Assembly: GCA_049487715.1 (NCBI GenBank)
Contig: CP150557.1
Location: 186,001 to 250,000 of the forward strand
Direction: 5' to 3'
DNA length: 64,000 bases
Source: Pycnococcus provasolii
Taxonomy: Eukaryota > Chlorophyta > Pseudoscourfieldiophyceae > Pseudoscourfieldiales
In this document: positions 17,291 to 26,210 of the stretch, piece after piece
Position numbering within the stretch: the stretch's first letter is position 1
Layout: every line of letters starts with the position of its first letter
Notes under the pieces: generated by a model
What the model was told of the DNA's origin: nothing
What the model saw: only the letters and a program-made list of their open reading frames with translations
Databases searched by the model: none
Made by a program: the position numbers and the translations under genes

Positions 17291-18358
17291 ATGCCCGTGC
17301 CTAGTTCTCCATCCATGTACCTTGGGGCGTCTCTTGGAAATGACTTGCATGCTCGTGGTGCGCAACAGGGATTATTAGTGCACAGTGGTGGTATGGCACT
17401 GCCAGCTCTGGGCCCGGGGGGAGGATTACGACCTGCTCTGGGGATGACGAATAACGTTCACGTTCTTGGTAACCTTTTGGGGACAGGCATTAGCGCTAAC
17501 CTTACTACACAGGCTACACTGGGGAGGCCTGTTGAGGAGTCTTCGTCACCGCGACGTCTGCGAAAAGTGGGTGAATCTCGAGCGGCTAAGAAGATTTCCA
17601 GTAGTAAGGACAAAGAAAAAGACAAGTCGGAACGAGCAGCGAATGCAGCAAACACGACGACAGACCGAGCGACGCCAGAAGCATCGAAGAAAGACAAAGA
17701 CGCCACAAACTGCCTGTCACTCGCACTACACGGTGGGTCCATGATCCTACACAAGCACGACACAGTGCTCCTCAGACCACCCGACGACGAAAACGACGAA
17801 GACGAAAGCGAAGGAGGAGGCAACGGGGAACCGAAACAGGACTCGTTCATCGCGCGTATCGAACGCATTGACAGATTCGGACGCGTCGCGGCGCAAACCA
17901 ACCCAGAACTCAAGGGAGAACCGGCAGTTTACGTGTCGTGGTTCTACAGGCCGGAGGAAGTGTCGGGAGGACGACGCGTGTTCCACGGTGAACGCGAGGT
18001 GTTCGTCTCAGACCACAGGGACTGGTGCCACGCAAACTCCATCGAAGGCTCGTGCCGCGTACTCAGCCTCGCCGAGTACCAAGCCACGCAGCTCATACAA
18101 CCCACAGACTTCTTCTGCCGATTCTTCTACAGCCCCACAACGCGAACGTTTCGACCAGACGAGGTGCCCGTGTACTGCCTATGCAACAGCCCGTACAATC
18201 CAGACGTCTTCATGGTGGAGTGCGGTACGTGCTACGACTGGTTCCATCCAAGGTGTGTGCGCATGACAGAAGAGGAGGTGGAGCACATCCAGACGTTTAC
18301 TTGCCCCTCATGCAAGGAGGATGGTGGCGGCGGTGGGAAGAAACGCTTAAGATCTTGA
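17291..18358 (+). CDS. BAH-PHD chromatin reader (EBS/SHL-like)
   Basis: The 355-residue protein has a BAH domain (about 145-285, including AVYVSWFYRPEEVSGGRR and HGEREVFVSDH) followed at once by a PHD finger (about 297-345, YCLCNSPYNPD, VECGTCYDWFHPRC, FTCPSC). This pairing is the layout of plant EBS and SHL, which read H3K27me3 with the BAH and H3K4me3 with the PHD. The PHD keeps the Trp of the aromatic cage (YDWFHPRC). The N-terminal 140 residues are Gly/Ala-rich and then Lys/Ser/Glu-rich, probably disordered, and have no plant counterpart I know. The ATG at 17291 is in frame from the start. The gene is convergent with the methyltransferase, 54 bp away. Confidence 0.9.
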   Translation: MPVPSSPSMYLGASLGNDLHARGAQQGLLVHSGGMALPALGPGGGLRPALGMTNNVHVLGNLLGTGISANLTTQATLGRPVEESSSPRRLRKVGESRAAKKISSSKDKEKDKSERAANAANTTTDRATPEASKKDKDATNCLSLALHGGSMILHKHDTVLLRPPDDENDEDESEGGGNGEPKQDSFIARIERIDRFGRVAAQTNPELKGEPAVYVSWFYRPEEVSGGRRVFHGEREVFVSDHRDWCHANSIEGSCRVLSLAEYQATQLIQPTDFFCRFFYSPTTRTFRPDEVPVYCLCNSPYNPDVFMVECGTCYDWFHPRCVRMTEEEVEHIQTFTCPSCKEDGGGGGKKRLRS

Positions 18359-18412
18359 TGTTGAGTAAACGCAATGTTTCTATACAGTCTACATGTACAA
18401 GTCTACATTCAT

Positions 18413-19681
18413 TTATTTAAGGGATGATGATGATGATGATGCCGCTAAGATGGCCCGTTCAAGCGCATCGTCCGAGATTTTTAGTTCCTCCAGCGGCGCA
18501 AGCGTCAGTGTTTGCAATGACGCTAAAGCAGCCTTCTTTCGCATGACGGCGATGATCGGCGCGGTCGCGCCGGGTCCACGTGGCTGTGCTCGTGATATGT
18601 ACACGCGTTCGTCGAGCACCCTGTCAAAGACGGAAACGCGGTCCATACTTCCACATATGAGTAAGAATGTGCCACCTGGACGGAGAATGCGGTGCACGGT
18701 ATCAGCAACTCTCGCCTCCATCGCGTGGCCACCGCTGCAGCACGCAATTGCGTCGACGAGTCCCTTGTCGACGACGACGTCCAACGAGCACGCTCTCAGC
18801 GACGACCACACTGCGTCGTCCACGATGCCATCTACGCGGGAGGCTACAGCGTGGTGACTCAAAGCCTCTGCAGCGACGTCCGTTGCGATCACGTGCACGT
18901 CGTTTCCCAGCGTCGCGATGTCGCGAGCCAGTGAGCTTGTCCCTGAGCCGAGCACGCCAACACAGCTGCCCGCGCCGCAAAGGAGAGGCAACACGTGTTC
19001 GCGCACGAGCTCTTTGGTGTCATCAACCCACCACTCCTCAGGAGGTGCGTCTGCCGTGTCGTACCGCAGGCGCCAGTACGTTGCCCCTCGGTGGTACTGC
19101 GGACCGTCGTTACCAAGACGGCGGGATACGTGCTCCGCAGCCAGCCTGAAGCAAGGCGTCGCGCACAGCACAGCCGAGCAGCACGACAGAGGTTTGTTGC
19201 ACAAGACGCAAGCTTCTATGCGCGGCTTTGTGGTGCCATCGTCCGTCGCGAGCGCCAAGAGACGTGGTTGCGACGAAATGTAGTACCGGTCAACGTCCAC
19301 CGGGATGGTGTCATCACTGTCACGAGCACCGTCTGGCAGCAGTAGGACTGCCGTGTGAAGCACGCGCAGAAGTGCGTGAGGTTGCGTTAAGGCTGCGCCT
19401 TTAGTCTTTCGTGGAGTTTGCTCACGAGGTACGAGACGCACGAGTCCATTTGCGTAAAGGGCCGCAAGAAGTGCAGCGCGCCACCTGAATAGCGATGAAC
19501 AGTTTGTCGGCGGCGGCGCCAGCTCTCCCACACTCGCCGCCGCGAGCAGAACAGCGCCTTGAGCGCTCGTCGGTCGGCAGCGTGCAAGCAAAGGCAGCGG
19601 TATGCTCTGCAAGCGATCTTCCAGGTCGGCCGTTCCATTGGTGGCGCTGACCTTGTTGGCCGCCACCAGCACCTCCATCAT
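18413..19681 (-). CDS. Class I SAM methyltransferase, METTL13/CSKMT-like
   Basis: The C-terminal half is a seven-beta-strand methyltransferase of the group that includes the eEF1A methyltransferase METTL13 and citrate synthase methyltransferase. YWRLRYDT with EEWW precedes motif I (CVGVLGSGTSSLARDIA). VIATDVAAEAL is the acidic-loop strand. LDVVVDKGLVDAIAC matches the DxxxDKGxxDA signature of the group. LRPGGTFLLICGS is the post-motif strand. A protein lysine substrate is likely but not shown. The N-terminal 200 residues are Ala/Leu-rich and contain a Cys cluster (CVLCNKPLSCC). I see no known domain there. I start at the ATG at 19681 (a second ATG follows at once); the frame continues upstream only from a GTG. 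Confidence 0.8.
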   Translation of the reverse strand: MMEVLVAANKVSATNGTADLEDRLQSIPLPLLARCRPTSAQGAVLLAAASVGELAPPPTNCSSLFRWRAALLAALYANGLVRLVPREQTPRKTKGAALTQPHALLRVLHTAVLLLPDGARDSDDTIPVDVDRYYISSQPRLLALATDDGTTKPRIEACVLCNKPLSCCSAVLCATPCFRLAAEHVSRRLGNDGPQYHRGATYWRLRYDTADAPPEEWWVDDTKELVREHVLPLLCGAGSCVGVLGSGTSSLARDIATLGNDVHVIATDVAAEALSHHAVASRVDGIVDDAVWSSLRACSLDVVVDKGLVDAIACCSGGHAMEARVADTVHRILRPGGTFLLICGSMDRVSVFDRVLDERVYISRAQPRGPGATAPIIAVMRKKAALASLQTLTLAPLEELKISDDALERAILAASSSSSSLK

Positions 19682-19974
19682 CGGCGCATATCGAGGTGCG
19701 AGTGGAAAGATGGACAGCAACAGACAGGCAGAGGTGGTCACCAGGTGGTTCCGGCCCTATGGTAACCCAGAACCACCCCTCCGGTTTCCTTCCATCCATC
19801 CACAATTTTATTGCGGCCGCCTTCCTCTCCTCGACCAACCAACTGGTCACGACCTGGAACAACCACCTCGTTGGTGCCTGGTACTACCGTACCGCACCGT
19901 ACTGTACGATAGACTAAGAATGCCCAATACAGTACCTACAGCGACCTGTTACAACGTAGAGCTAGGCTCATGGA

Positions 19975-21420
19975 CTAAGCCAAAGCGAGGGCGAGGCTCA
20001 TGGCCGCGAGCATGATCTCGGCGGCCGGCGCAAGCGCGGCGCTCGTCGTTGGTGTCGTCGTGGCAACCGTCTTTGGTGTCGTTGTGGCAACCGTCGTTGG
20101 TGTCGTTGTGGCAACCGTCTTTGGTGTCGTTGTGGCAACCGTCGTTGGTGTCGTTGTGGCAACCGTCGTTGGTGTCGTTGTGGCAACCGTCGTTGGTGTC
20201 GTTGTGGCAAGCGTCATTGGTGTCGTTGTGGCAACCGTCGTGGACGGGCTTGAGGGGGTGTAGGCGCCAGGGTCGTCCCCGAGCGCAGCTTCGGCGCCCG
20301 CGCGCTTGTACGACTTCAGGAAGTCCCACGTGTACGCGGCCATCCTGCTGTCCGGAACGTGAGTTCCGCCGGCGAGCTCCAGTCTCGCCACCTCGGGCGA
20401 GCCACACGCCGATTTCGTCAACGTTGCGGTTTTAGGCTGGTTGTTCGTCGTCGCCGCTGTCAGATTCACCGCGGCCGCCACTTTCTTATCGCAGCCGTTC
20501 CACGTGGACCAACCAGTGAAGGAGACCGTCTCGTTGAACCATTCGTCAGCGGTGCCCCCTGTCATGTATGCGGGCATCGGCTGGACGTCGTACTTCTGCT
20601 TCTGCGCCGTGAGGTCGTCGCCGCTGTCCATCTGGATCGCCCTGCCTCCGTGGCACCCGAAGCCTGCGATGATGTTGCTGCGCTCCATAGCAATGCGGTG
20701 AGACATCATGCACCCCATAGAGAAGCCGGAGGCGAACACGCGTTCGGCATCAACTCTCGCGTCCCGCGTCTTCACCATGTGGGCAACAAGGTCAGAGAGG
20801 AACGTGATGTCGTCCACTGAGTGCACGTTCTTCTCGCCGTTCTCCGCCTTGGATTTATCGCACTCCGTGCCGCAGGTTCCCCACTGCGTCCCGTAACCCT
20901 GCGGCCAGGCGACGATGAACGTCTCATCCGCGCCAAGCGAGTCCGCGAGCTCCTTGAAGCCGGACGAGCCCATCTGGTGGGACGCGCACCCTCCGCCGCC
21001 GTGCATGTCGACGATCATGGGCAGCTTCGAGGTGCCATCCTTGACCGCGTCGGGCACGTGCGTCCACCAGCACCTCGCGTCGCCGTCTGGCGGCCCCTTG
21101 ACACAATACTTGGTCACCGTGCTCGGCATACCCGGGTCGTCGCTCGCGGTGCACATCGGGCTCTTCTCCCCGGCATCGTTGGTGCCATCCTTATCCTTAT
21201 CCTCGCTGTTGCCCTTGCCGCACTCGTACTTTGACTTCACGCCGTCCTCGTACCAGTACCCCTCCTTGTCGTTGCATGCCCAGTTGCCGCTTTTGTCCAC
21301 GGAGGCGTCCTTCTGCGCCAGAGCCCGCGTGGACGACAAGCTCACGGCCAGAGCAAGGGCCACTCCAAAAGCCGGGACGAGGCTGCGGCCGCTGCGCCAC
21401 GTCGTCATGGAGCCAAACAT
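19975..21420 (-). CDS. Secreted PHB-depolymerase/feruloyl-esterase-like hydrolase with Thr-rich stalk and GPI-type tail
   Basis: The 481-residue protein starts with a signal peptide (hydrophobic core about 13-30, cleavage near ALA-QKD). The alpha/beta-hydrolase domain is of the LpqC/esterase-depolymerase type, with oxyanion motif HGGGG at 140-144, AWPQGYGTQW, nucleophile Ser234 in GFSMG, an Asp near 292 and His354 in GGTHVPD. Residues 394-457 are eight copies of an eight-residue TTVATTTP unit, a likely O-glycosylated stalk. The last 20 residues are a small-residue then hydrophobic tail (MLAAMSLALALA), the form of a GPI-attachment signal. It is therefore probably a wall- or surface-anchored esterase. 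I start at the ATG at 21420; another ATG follows at 21408. Confidence 0.82.
   Translation of the reverse strand: MFGSMTTWRSGRSLVPAFGVALALAVSLSSTRALAQKDASVDKSGNWACNDKEGYWYEDGVKSKYECGKGNSEDKDKDGTNDAGEKSPMCTASDDPGMPSTVTKYCVKGPPDGDARCWWTHVPDAVKDGTSKLPMIVDMHGGGGCASHQMGSSGFKELADSLGADETFIVAWPQGYGTQWGTCGTECDKSKAENGEKNVHSVDDITFLSDLVAHMVKTRDARVDAERVFASGFSMGCMMSHRIAMERSNIIAGFGCHGGRAIQMDSGDDLTAQKQKYDVQPMPAYMTGGTADEWFNETVSFTGWSTWNGCDKKVAAAVNLTAATTNNQPKTATLTKSACGSPEVARLELAGGTHVPDSRMAAYTWDFLKSYKRAGAEAALGDDPGAYTPSSPSTTVATTTPMTLATTTPTTVATTTPTTVATTTPTTVATTTPKTVATTTPTTVATTTPKTVATTTPTTSAALAPAAEIMLAAMSLALALA
20050..20241 (-). repeat. 24-bp coding minisatellite, eight units (TTVATTTP stalk)
   Basis: Eight head-to-tail 24-bp units inside the esterase gene encode TTVATTTP, with variants MTLATTTP and KTVATTTP. 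The Lys variant alternates with the Thr variant in the last four units, so growth was probably by duplicating a two-unit block. The number of units is likely to vary between strains. Confidence 0.9.
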
Positions 21421-22042
21421 CTCGGAACAAACAATCGGTGCTGTATCAGGTATGACCGTGTGCAACCAACATTAATGTGCGTTTTGTCGCTTGCGTGTTG
21501 CCAACACCCTTGCGTGCAACACACCTTCCTACCATAGACTAGTGGTAGGATGGTACAGACTTGCAAGTTGCAACAAATCGGGTCCCACTGGCTGGTCGGG
21601 AAACCCCTCTGGCCTCTGGCCTCATCATGGGGAGGCCCAGACGATTCCTCGGGTGCAGGGTGCGTTCCCTCCTACCAAACCTCCGAGCTCGTTTGCTAGA
21701 CTAATTTTTAAGAACTATCGTACCTTATTCTTAGACCACGAGGGTTGCTTGTGGGTTAGGGTTAGGGTTAGGTTAGGGTTATCAAGGGGTTGTGTTGTGT
21801 TGTGTTGTGTTGTGTTGTGTTGTTGACCACGTTGTTTGTTGCTTGTTGCTTGTTGCTTGTTGCTTGTTGCCGCATTATTGTACTGTAACCGGCACGGCTA
21901 TTCATTCCGCGGCATTTTATTTCTTGTTAAGGGCCTCACCTTCATCTTCATTCTTCATTCTTCATTCTTACGGTTTTTATCTTGGTTGTTTTTTTCTTGT
22001 TTAGCTATTTTTACTTTAAAGTATTTATTGTGCCTTATAGTT
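21421..22042. promoter_or_regulatory. Divergent promoter region with TTAGGG array and TGTTG/TTGCTTG microsatellites
   Basis: TTAGGG units fill 21756-21781 (one unit short by one G), followed by a (TGTTG)n tract at about 21790-21825 and a (TTGCTTG)n tract at 21836-21868. A frame runs from 21836 into the next gene but starts only with TTG and encodes low-complexity hydrophobic sequence, so I do not count it as coding. Confidence 0.75.
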
Positions 22043-24226
22043 ATGCCTCGCTCAGGAGTACCGCGCAACAGTGTCCTCCCAGTGCTTGATGTCGAGCTCA
22101 CGAACAAGGCCGCTGCTCAGAGAACCCAGAGAAAGACCTCCAAGAGAAAATCCAACACGGCGTGGTTGGCCAAGCATCAGAAGCAGAAGCAGCAGGCTTT
22201 GTTGGATCTGCCGGAGTTCGACGCGAACGACGTGCTCGCAGGATACGTCGCGAACTTAATCAAAAACGCCTCCAAGGACGTGCACGCGCTGAGAAAACAA
22301 CAAAACGACGCGGCGACGCAAATACAGGCGAAGGTCAGAGGACACCTAGCAAGACAGGCGAGCGCGGGTGACGACGCGATAACAAGCCTAAGAAGCTCGA
22401 TACAGGGCAAGGCGGAAGAAGATGCGACGAGGCACCTAGCGGCAACAACCATACAGGCGCACGTGAGAGGCACTCAGGCGAGGGCGAACGTCGCGCCCGT
22501 GCGAACCGCTGTGCGAACGGCACGCCAAGATGCAGACAAGGCGGAGCGCGCCGCGACCACCATACAGGCACACGTGCGTGGACACGCGCTGCGTACGGAC
22601 ATACGGCGGCGAATCGAGGCGCACGCCGTACGCGTCATCGCGCTCGCCATGAGGCCGCTGCTCAGGCGCGCGAGGAAGCGCATCGAGGAGAAGAAAAAGG
22701 TGGGATACATGCAGCAGTACGCGGCGTCGAAGATCCAGGCGTGGGCGAGAGGAACCATCACGCGGAAGGCGTACGCGAGACTATACGACAGCCGCGCCAT
22801 CTGCATCTGCCACACGCTGCCTCTGCACGGCGCACCCCTGCTGACGTGCGAGGACTGCTACGAGACGTACCATCCCAGGTGCCTTGGGTACCGCGACCCG
22901 GGGGACGACTTGCCGCCGGAAGAACCTCCGGATGTCCCGCCGCTCGAGGAGTGGGACTTCGACCCTGACAACCCCAACGGGCCGCAGACGCAGCACGAGC
23001 ACGCGCAGCTACTCGCACAGCACGAAGCGATCAGTGCGGCTATATCCGACTTCCACGCAAGGCCGCCGTGCCCCGACCGCTCTCTGCCGTGGTTCTGCCC
23101 TGCGTGCGCCGCCGCACACCTGCCCGCGGATGAGGTTGTATTCGTCGCCGCGCCGACGGGGGTGGATGCCAACGCAAGGCGCGTGCCTGAGAACGCCGCG
23201 TCACTCAGCCGCGCGGGTGGAGTGGGCGAGGCAGTGACGAAACTCTCACGGCCTTCTTCCGCTGTCAGCAATGCATCGCGTGTCACGTACGTGCCGCCCG
23301 GGCACGCGGCGGCAAACGTCTCGGCAGCAGCCGTCGCCAGGCCCGAATCCGCGCTCTCCATCATATCCGTCACGTCAGCAACGCCGTCGCTCGCCGCGTC
23401 GACGTCGGCATCGCACCTCCCGCACAAAAACCCGATGCGCGAGAGCATCAGCACGCGTGCAAGAGAGCGACTTTTGCGCGCAAGCACGAATCTATCAGCC
23501 GCGAGAGCCGCCGAGGACGACTCGCGCGCCGCAGCTGATGCGCTGCTTCGTCAGTACAAGCATGGCTTCGTCGCGCAAAGCGACCCGCTCATCAGACGCA
23601 ATTCCAATGTGCCGTCGGGGCGTCCAATGTCCGCAGCACCCATGTACCCGTTCTCGCATAATCTCAAGGCTCCGCCACCGCCGCGTGCCGCACCCGATGG
23701 CGTGCCTGTTCTGAACTTGAGCTCAATCGCGCCGTCGAACGAGGCTCCATCGGCAGCCACGAAGGCGTCTACAGCCACGAAGAAAGGTGCGACGAAGGCG
23801 AGGCGCAAATCCGTCAGCTCAGCCTCGGGCAGCGATGCTGGGGGCAAGGCAAAGGCGAGGCCGAAGCGCCGCATGTCCGCTGTGGCACGCGCACGCGTCG
23901 CTGCAGCGCGTCTGCTCCCTCCGAGGCCCTCCACGGCACCCGCAGGTCGCACTGATGGCGCTGCTCGGCTTGCCGCTAACCCCGCATGGCATCTCGACGC
24001 GACGAACGTGCCAGCCTCGGCACTCATCCCGCAATTTCCCGCCGCGCGTGAGGAACTCTGGCGGCGCGGCGACGTCGCAAAGAGCGGTGGCAGCTGGCGA
24101 GCAGCGGCCGCCGCGGATCTGCATGCCACCTACCAAGGCGCAGACGTGCCCGTGTCCAGCAGCCTGGACTCACCACGATTCCGCGCGATCCACGACGCTC
24201 TCGCGGAGCCGAGCCTGGTGCGCTAG
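22043..24226 (+). CDS. IQ-motif and PHD-finger protein
   Basis: The 727-residue protein has four IQ calmodulin-binding motifs at roughly residues 89, 131, 170 and 227 (for example AATTIQAHVRGHALR and AASKIQAWARG). They sit in Arg-rich helices and are followed at once by a PHD finger. The finger runs ICICHTLPLHG, LLTCEDCYETYHPRC and, after an insert of about 70 residues, WFCPACAAAH. The rest is Ser/Ala/Pro-rich and probably disordered, with Lys/Arg clusters near 590-640 that look like nuclear signals. The aromatic-cage Trp of H3K4me3 readers is replaced (YETYHPRC against the usual WFHxxC), so histone binding is doubtful. Calcium-calmodulin regulation of a nuclear protein is an inference. I start at the ATG at 22043. 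Confidence 0.82.
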   Translation: MPRSGVPRNSVLPVLDVELTNKAAAQRTQRKTSKRKSNTAWLAKHQKQKQQALLDLPEFDANDVLAGYVANLIKNASKDVHALRKQQNDAATQIQAKVRGHLARQASAGDDAITSLRSSIQGKAEEDATRHLAATTIQAHVRGTQARANVAPVRTAVRTARQDADKAERAATTIQAHVRGHALRTDIRRRIEAHAVRVIALAMRPLLRRARKRIEEKKKVGYMQQYAASKIQAWARGTITRKAYARLYDSRAICICHTLPLHGAPLLTCEDCYETYHPRCLGYRDPGDDLPPEEPPDVPPLEEWDFDPDNPNGPQTQHEHAQLLAQHEAISAAISDFHARPPCPDRSLPWFCPACAAAHLPADEVVFVAAPTGVDANARRVPENAASLSRAGGVGEAVTKLSRPSSAVSNASRVTYVPPGHAAANVSAAAVARPESALSIISVTSATPSLAASTSASHLPHKNPMRESISTRARERLLRASTNLSAARAAEDDSRAAADALLRQYKHGFVAQSDPLIRRNSNVPSGRPMSAAPMYPFSHNLKAPPPPRAAPDGVPVLNLSSIAPSNEAPSAATKASTATKKGATKARRKSVSSASGSDAGGKAKARPKRRMSAVARARVAAARLLPPRPSTAPAGRTDGAARLAANPAWHLDATNVPASALIPQFPAAREELWRRGDVAKSGGSWRAAAAADLHATYQGADVPVSSSLDSPRFRAIHDALAEPSLVR

Positions 24227-24873
24227 CGACTAAGGTGGGTGAGCTTGTGAGATCTTCTTGCGTCCTGTAATCATCCTTTTTCGACATCTGCCACTCCCTC
24301 CACGAGTCGTGTCTTTACATAAGAACTATTGATGAAAACAAATGCCCTGATCGCTCATTGGCTCCTTACACATTACTATATACAAAAATATGGAGCCACG
24401 AACTTTTGCGTGCGTGTACTTTAAATGAACTGTCTGAAATAAATAAAAGAGGAGAAGGCGGGTACGAGGTGAGCTTCTTTTCACCAGTCGAATTTCTCGA
24501 CGCTGAGGTTCATCATGCCGTATCGATCAGACACGTCAGTCAGCTTGTCCACGACAGGCTGGTGGGTCAGCCAGTAAGACCAGCCAGTAGTTTGGTAGGA
24601 CCAGCCAGACCCACCTGACCACCTCTGACAGTCTGACCCAAGCAACGAGCTCCCGCGGCGAGCTACGGGTACCTACGCCGTGAGGAACCCTCACACACAC
24701 CCCTAGGGGTTTCCCATCAGGCATCAGGGCTGCCTTTTATTATCAGGCATAGGGGATAGGGGTTCCTTTTCCACCTGGCACGTGGTCACATGGCAAAACC
24801 TTCCTCTTATTAGCCCTTAGGAAAGAAAACATAGTCACAAGTAACTGGTTCATTGTTTTGTTAATTGGTGAGG
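24227..24873 (+). other. Intergenic region with a long imperfect inverted repeat
   Basis: No gene is seen. Around 24560-24620, GGTGGGTCAGCCAG and repeated GACCAGCC/GGACCAGCC units face GACCCACC, so a hairpin is possible. CCCCTAGGGG (24701-24710) is a short perfect palindrome. It includes the 3' region of the IQ-PHD gene and the upstream region of the small frame that follows. Confidence 0.6.
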
Positions 24874-25482
24874 ATGTCCGCCTCTTCAGGACTGTTCGCT
24901 GTCTCCTCCTCGCCTCGTCGCACTCGTCTGGGCTTGCAAACATCGAAGTGTCTGCCGCACTTGCACTCTTCCTCCCCCCCGCTTGGGGGAATGACACCTT
25001 CGGCAGGGGGATGCTCCGGCTCCACCCGCTCGCTCGCGTACCGAAAGGCGCGAAACGTCATGCGTGTCGTGAGGAGATTTGAGAGGGAAAATGAAACAAA
25101 TCCACGCGAGTTCTCGTCACTCAGACCGCTGCTCCGAGCCGTCGACGCGCGATTCGAGGAGGTGTTCGAGGAGGAGGTGCCTGGCGACGCGACCGCTTGG
25201 GTGACATACAGCGTGTGGATGGAACGCTTGCGTGGCGCAGATGGGGCAGAGGACATCATCATGCGAGGCTTCAGGGAAGGTCACAAAGAGCTCAGCAAGA
25301 CGGCGCGCGCTCTGCTTACGCAACGCCTCGCACTTCTTGCACTGCACGTCCGGAAACCAGAAACGGGCAAGAGCATATGCCAAAGCAGCACAATGTCGAG
25401 GATTGACACCACGAGACCTGTGCGCTGGGTTGCTCACATCACATGGGAGGAACTCGGACGTTTCCTCCCAGAAAGAGAGTGA
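24874..25482 (+). CDS. Hypothetical protein, strand uncertain
   Basis: This is a 202-codon frame from ATG 24874 with good third-position GC through its second half, and a charged helical stretch (MRVVRRFERENE, then DARFEEVFEEEVPGD). I recognise no domain. The opposite strand also has an open frame over 25117-25437 (starting only from GTG) that encodes two Cys pairs (VQCKKCEALRK and LCPICATQAF), which look like a small zinc ribbon. One of the two is probably a real gene or gene remnant. The + frame has the better start, the - frame the better motif. Confidence 0.4.
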   Translation: MSASSGLFAVSSSPRRTRLGLQTSKCLPHLHSSSPPLGGMTPSAGGCSGSTRSLAYRKARNVMRVVRRFERENETNPREFSSLRPLLRAVDARFEEVFEEEVPGDATAWVTYSVWMERLRGADGAEDIIMRGFREGHKELSKTARALLTQRLALLALHVRKPETGKSICQSSTMSRIDTTRPVRWVAHITWEELGRFLPERE

Positions 25483-26210
25483 GTGAGGCTGCAGTTCCGA
25501 GAACCGCAGATGAACCGTGGCTGAGGCTCACTCGCTACACGCGTGCACAATGTACCCCCCAACGCTCGCGAGTCGCGAGCGGACCCAATGCATTGTTGGT
25601 GGATTTTTCCTCCCCTAGGTGGACCTGGAGGCGTTCTGGAGTCGTTCTGGAGAGGAAACCAGAAAAGAAGAGGGACCCCAGAAGAGGGACCCCAGAAGAG
25701 GGGCAGCCTGGATGTGCCCCGTGCCCCGGGGGATATACCTTTAAAGGGTTCAAGGAGTGGATCCCACCCAGGACCAGGAACAGGACTAACCTTACCAACG
25801 TTGGTTGGGCCTGGAGCAGGTTCAGTTGAGCGAACCCGAAACCGGAACTTTCGCGAATAGGATAGAGGTAGGAAGGTGGGCAACGTTAGGGGGGCCCCCC
25901 CTCCCCTCCCTCCCCGGGTGCCTCCAGGGAAATCCTCCAGTTTCTTCCTCCAGGGACAGGGAATTCGTCTCTCTGGAGTGGGGGGAACGCTGTTTCTTTC
26001 TGGCCGGCGGCTTGGCTTGTCCCCTCCCTCCCCTCCCTCCGCCATCCCTTCCTCTCCTTTATTTTTATCAAAGCAACCACCATCACGGCCCTGCTACGTC
26101 GTGCTTTCACTCTGCCTTATAGTCTGCCTTATAGTTTAGGTGCTCTTTCTCTCTTTGCGAGCTCTTCATCTTCTTCGTCATCCGTTTCATCGAGCATTTC
26201 ATCATCCATC
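25483..26210. other. Intergenic region upstream of phosphoglycerate mutase
   Basis: No gene is seen. A 15-bp AGAAGAGGGACCCCA unit is repeated in tandem near 25668-25700, and CCTCCC-rich tracts lie near 25899-25915 and 26022-26040. The last 150 bp before the ATG are CT-rich and probably contain the promoter and 5' UTR of the mutase gene. No TTAGGG units are present. Confidence 0.6.

Noticed and set aside
20050-20241. CRISPR array
   Set aside because: The repeat is directly tandem with no spacers and encodes an in-frame peptide repeat; the genome is eukaryotic.
20000-20435. Val/Gly or Ser/Leu repeat proteins on the + strand over the esterase stalk
   Set aside because: They are frames of the 24-bp coding repeat read from the wrong strand; the - strand gene has a signal peptide and a catalytic triad.
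21836-22042. N-terminal extension of the IQ-PHD protein with membrane helices
   Set aside because: It starts with TTG, is encoded by microsatellite DNA, and a good ATG at 22043 opens a sensible protein.
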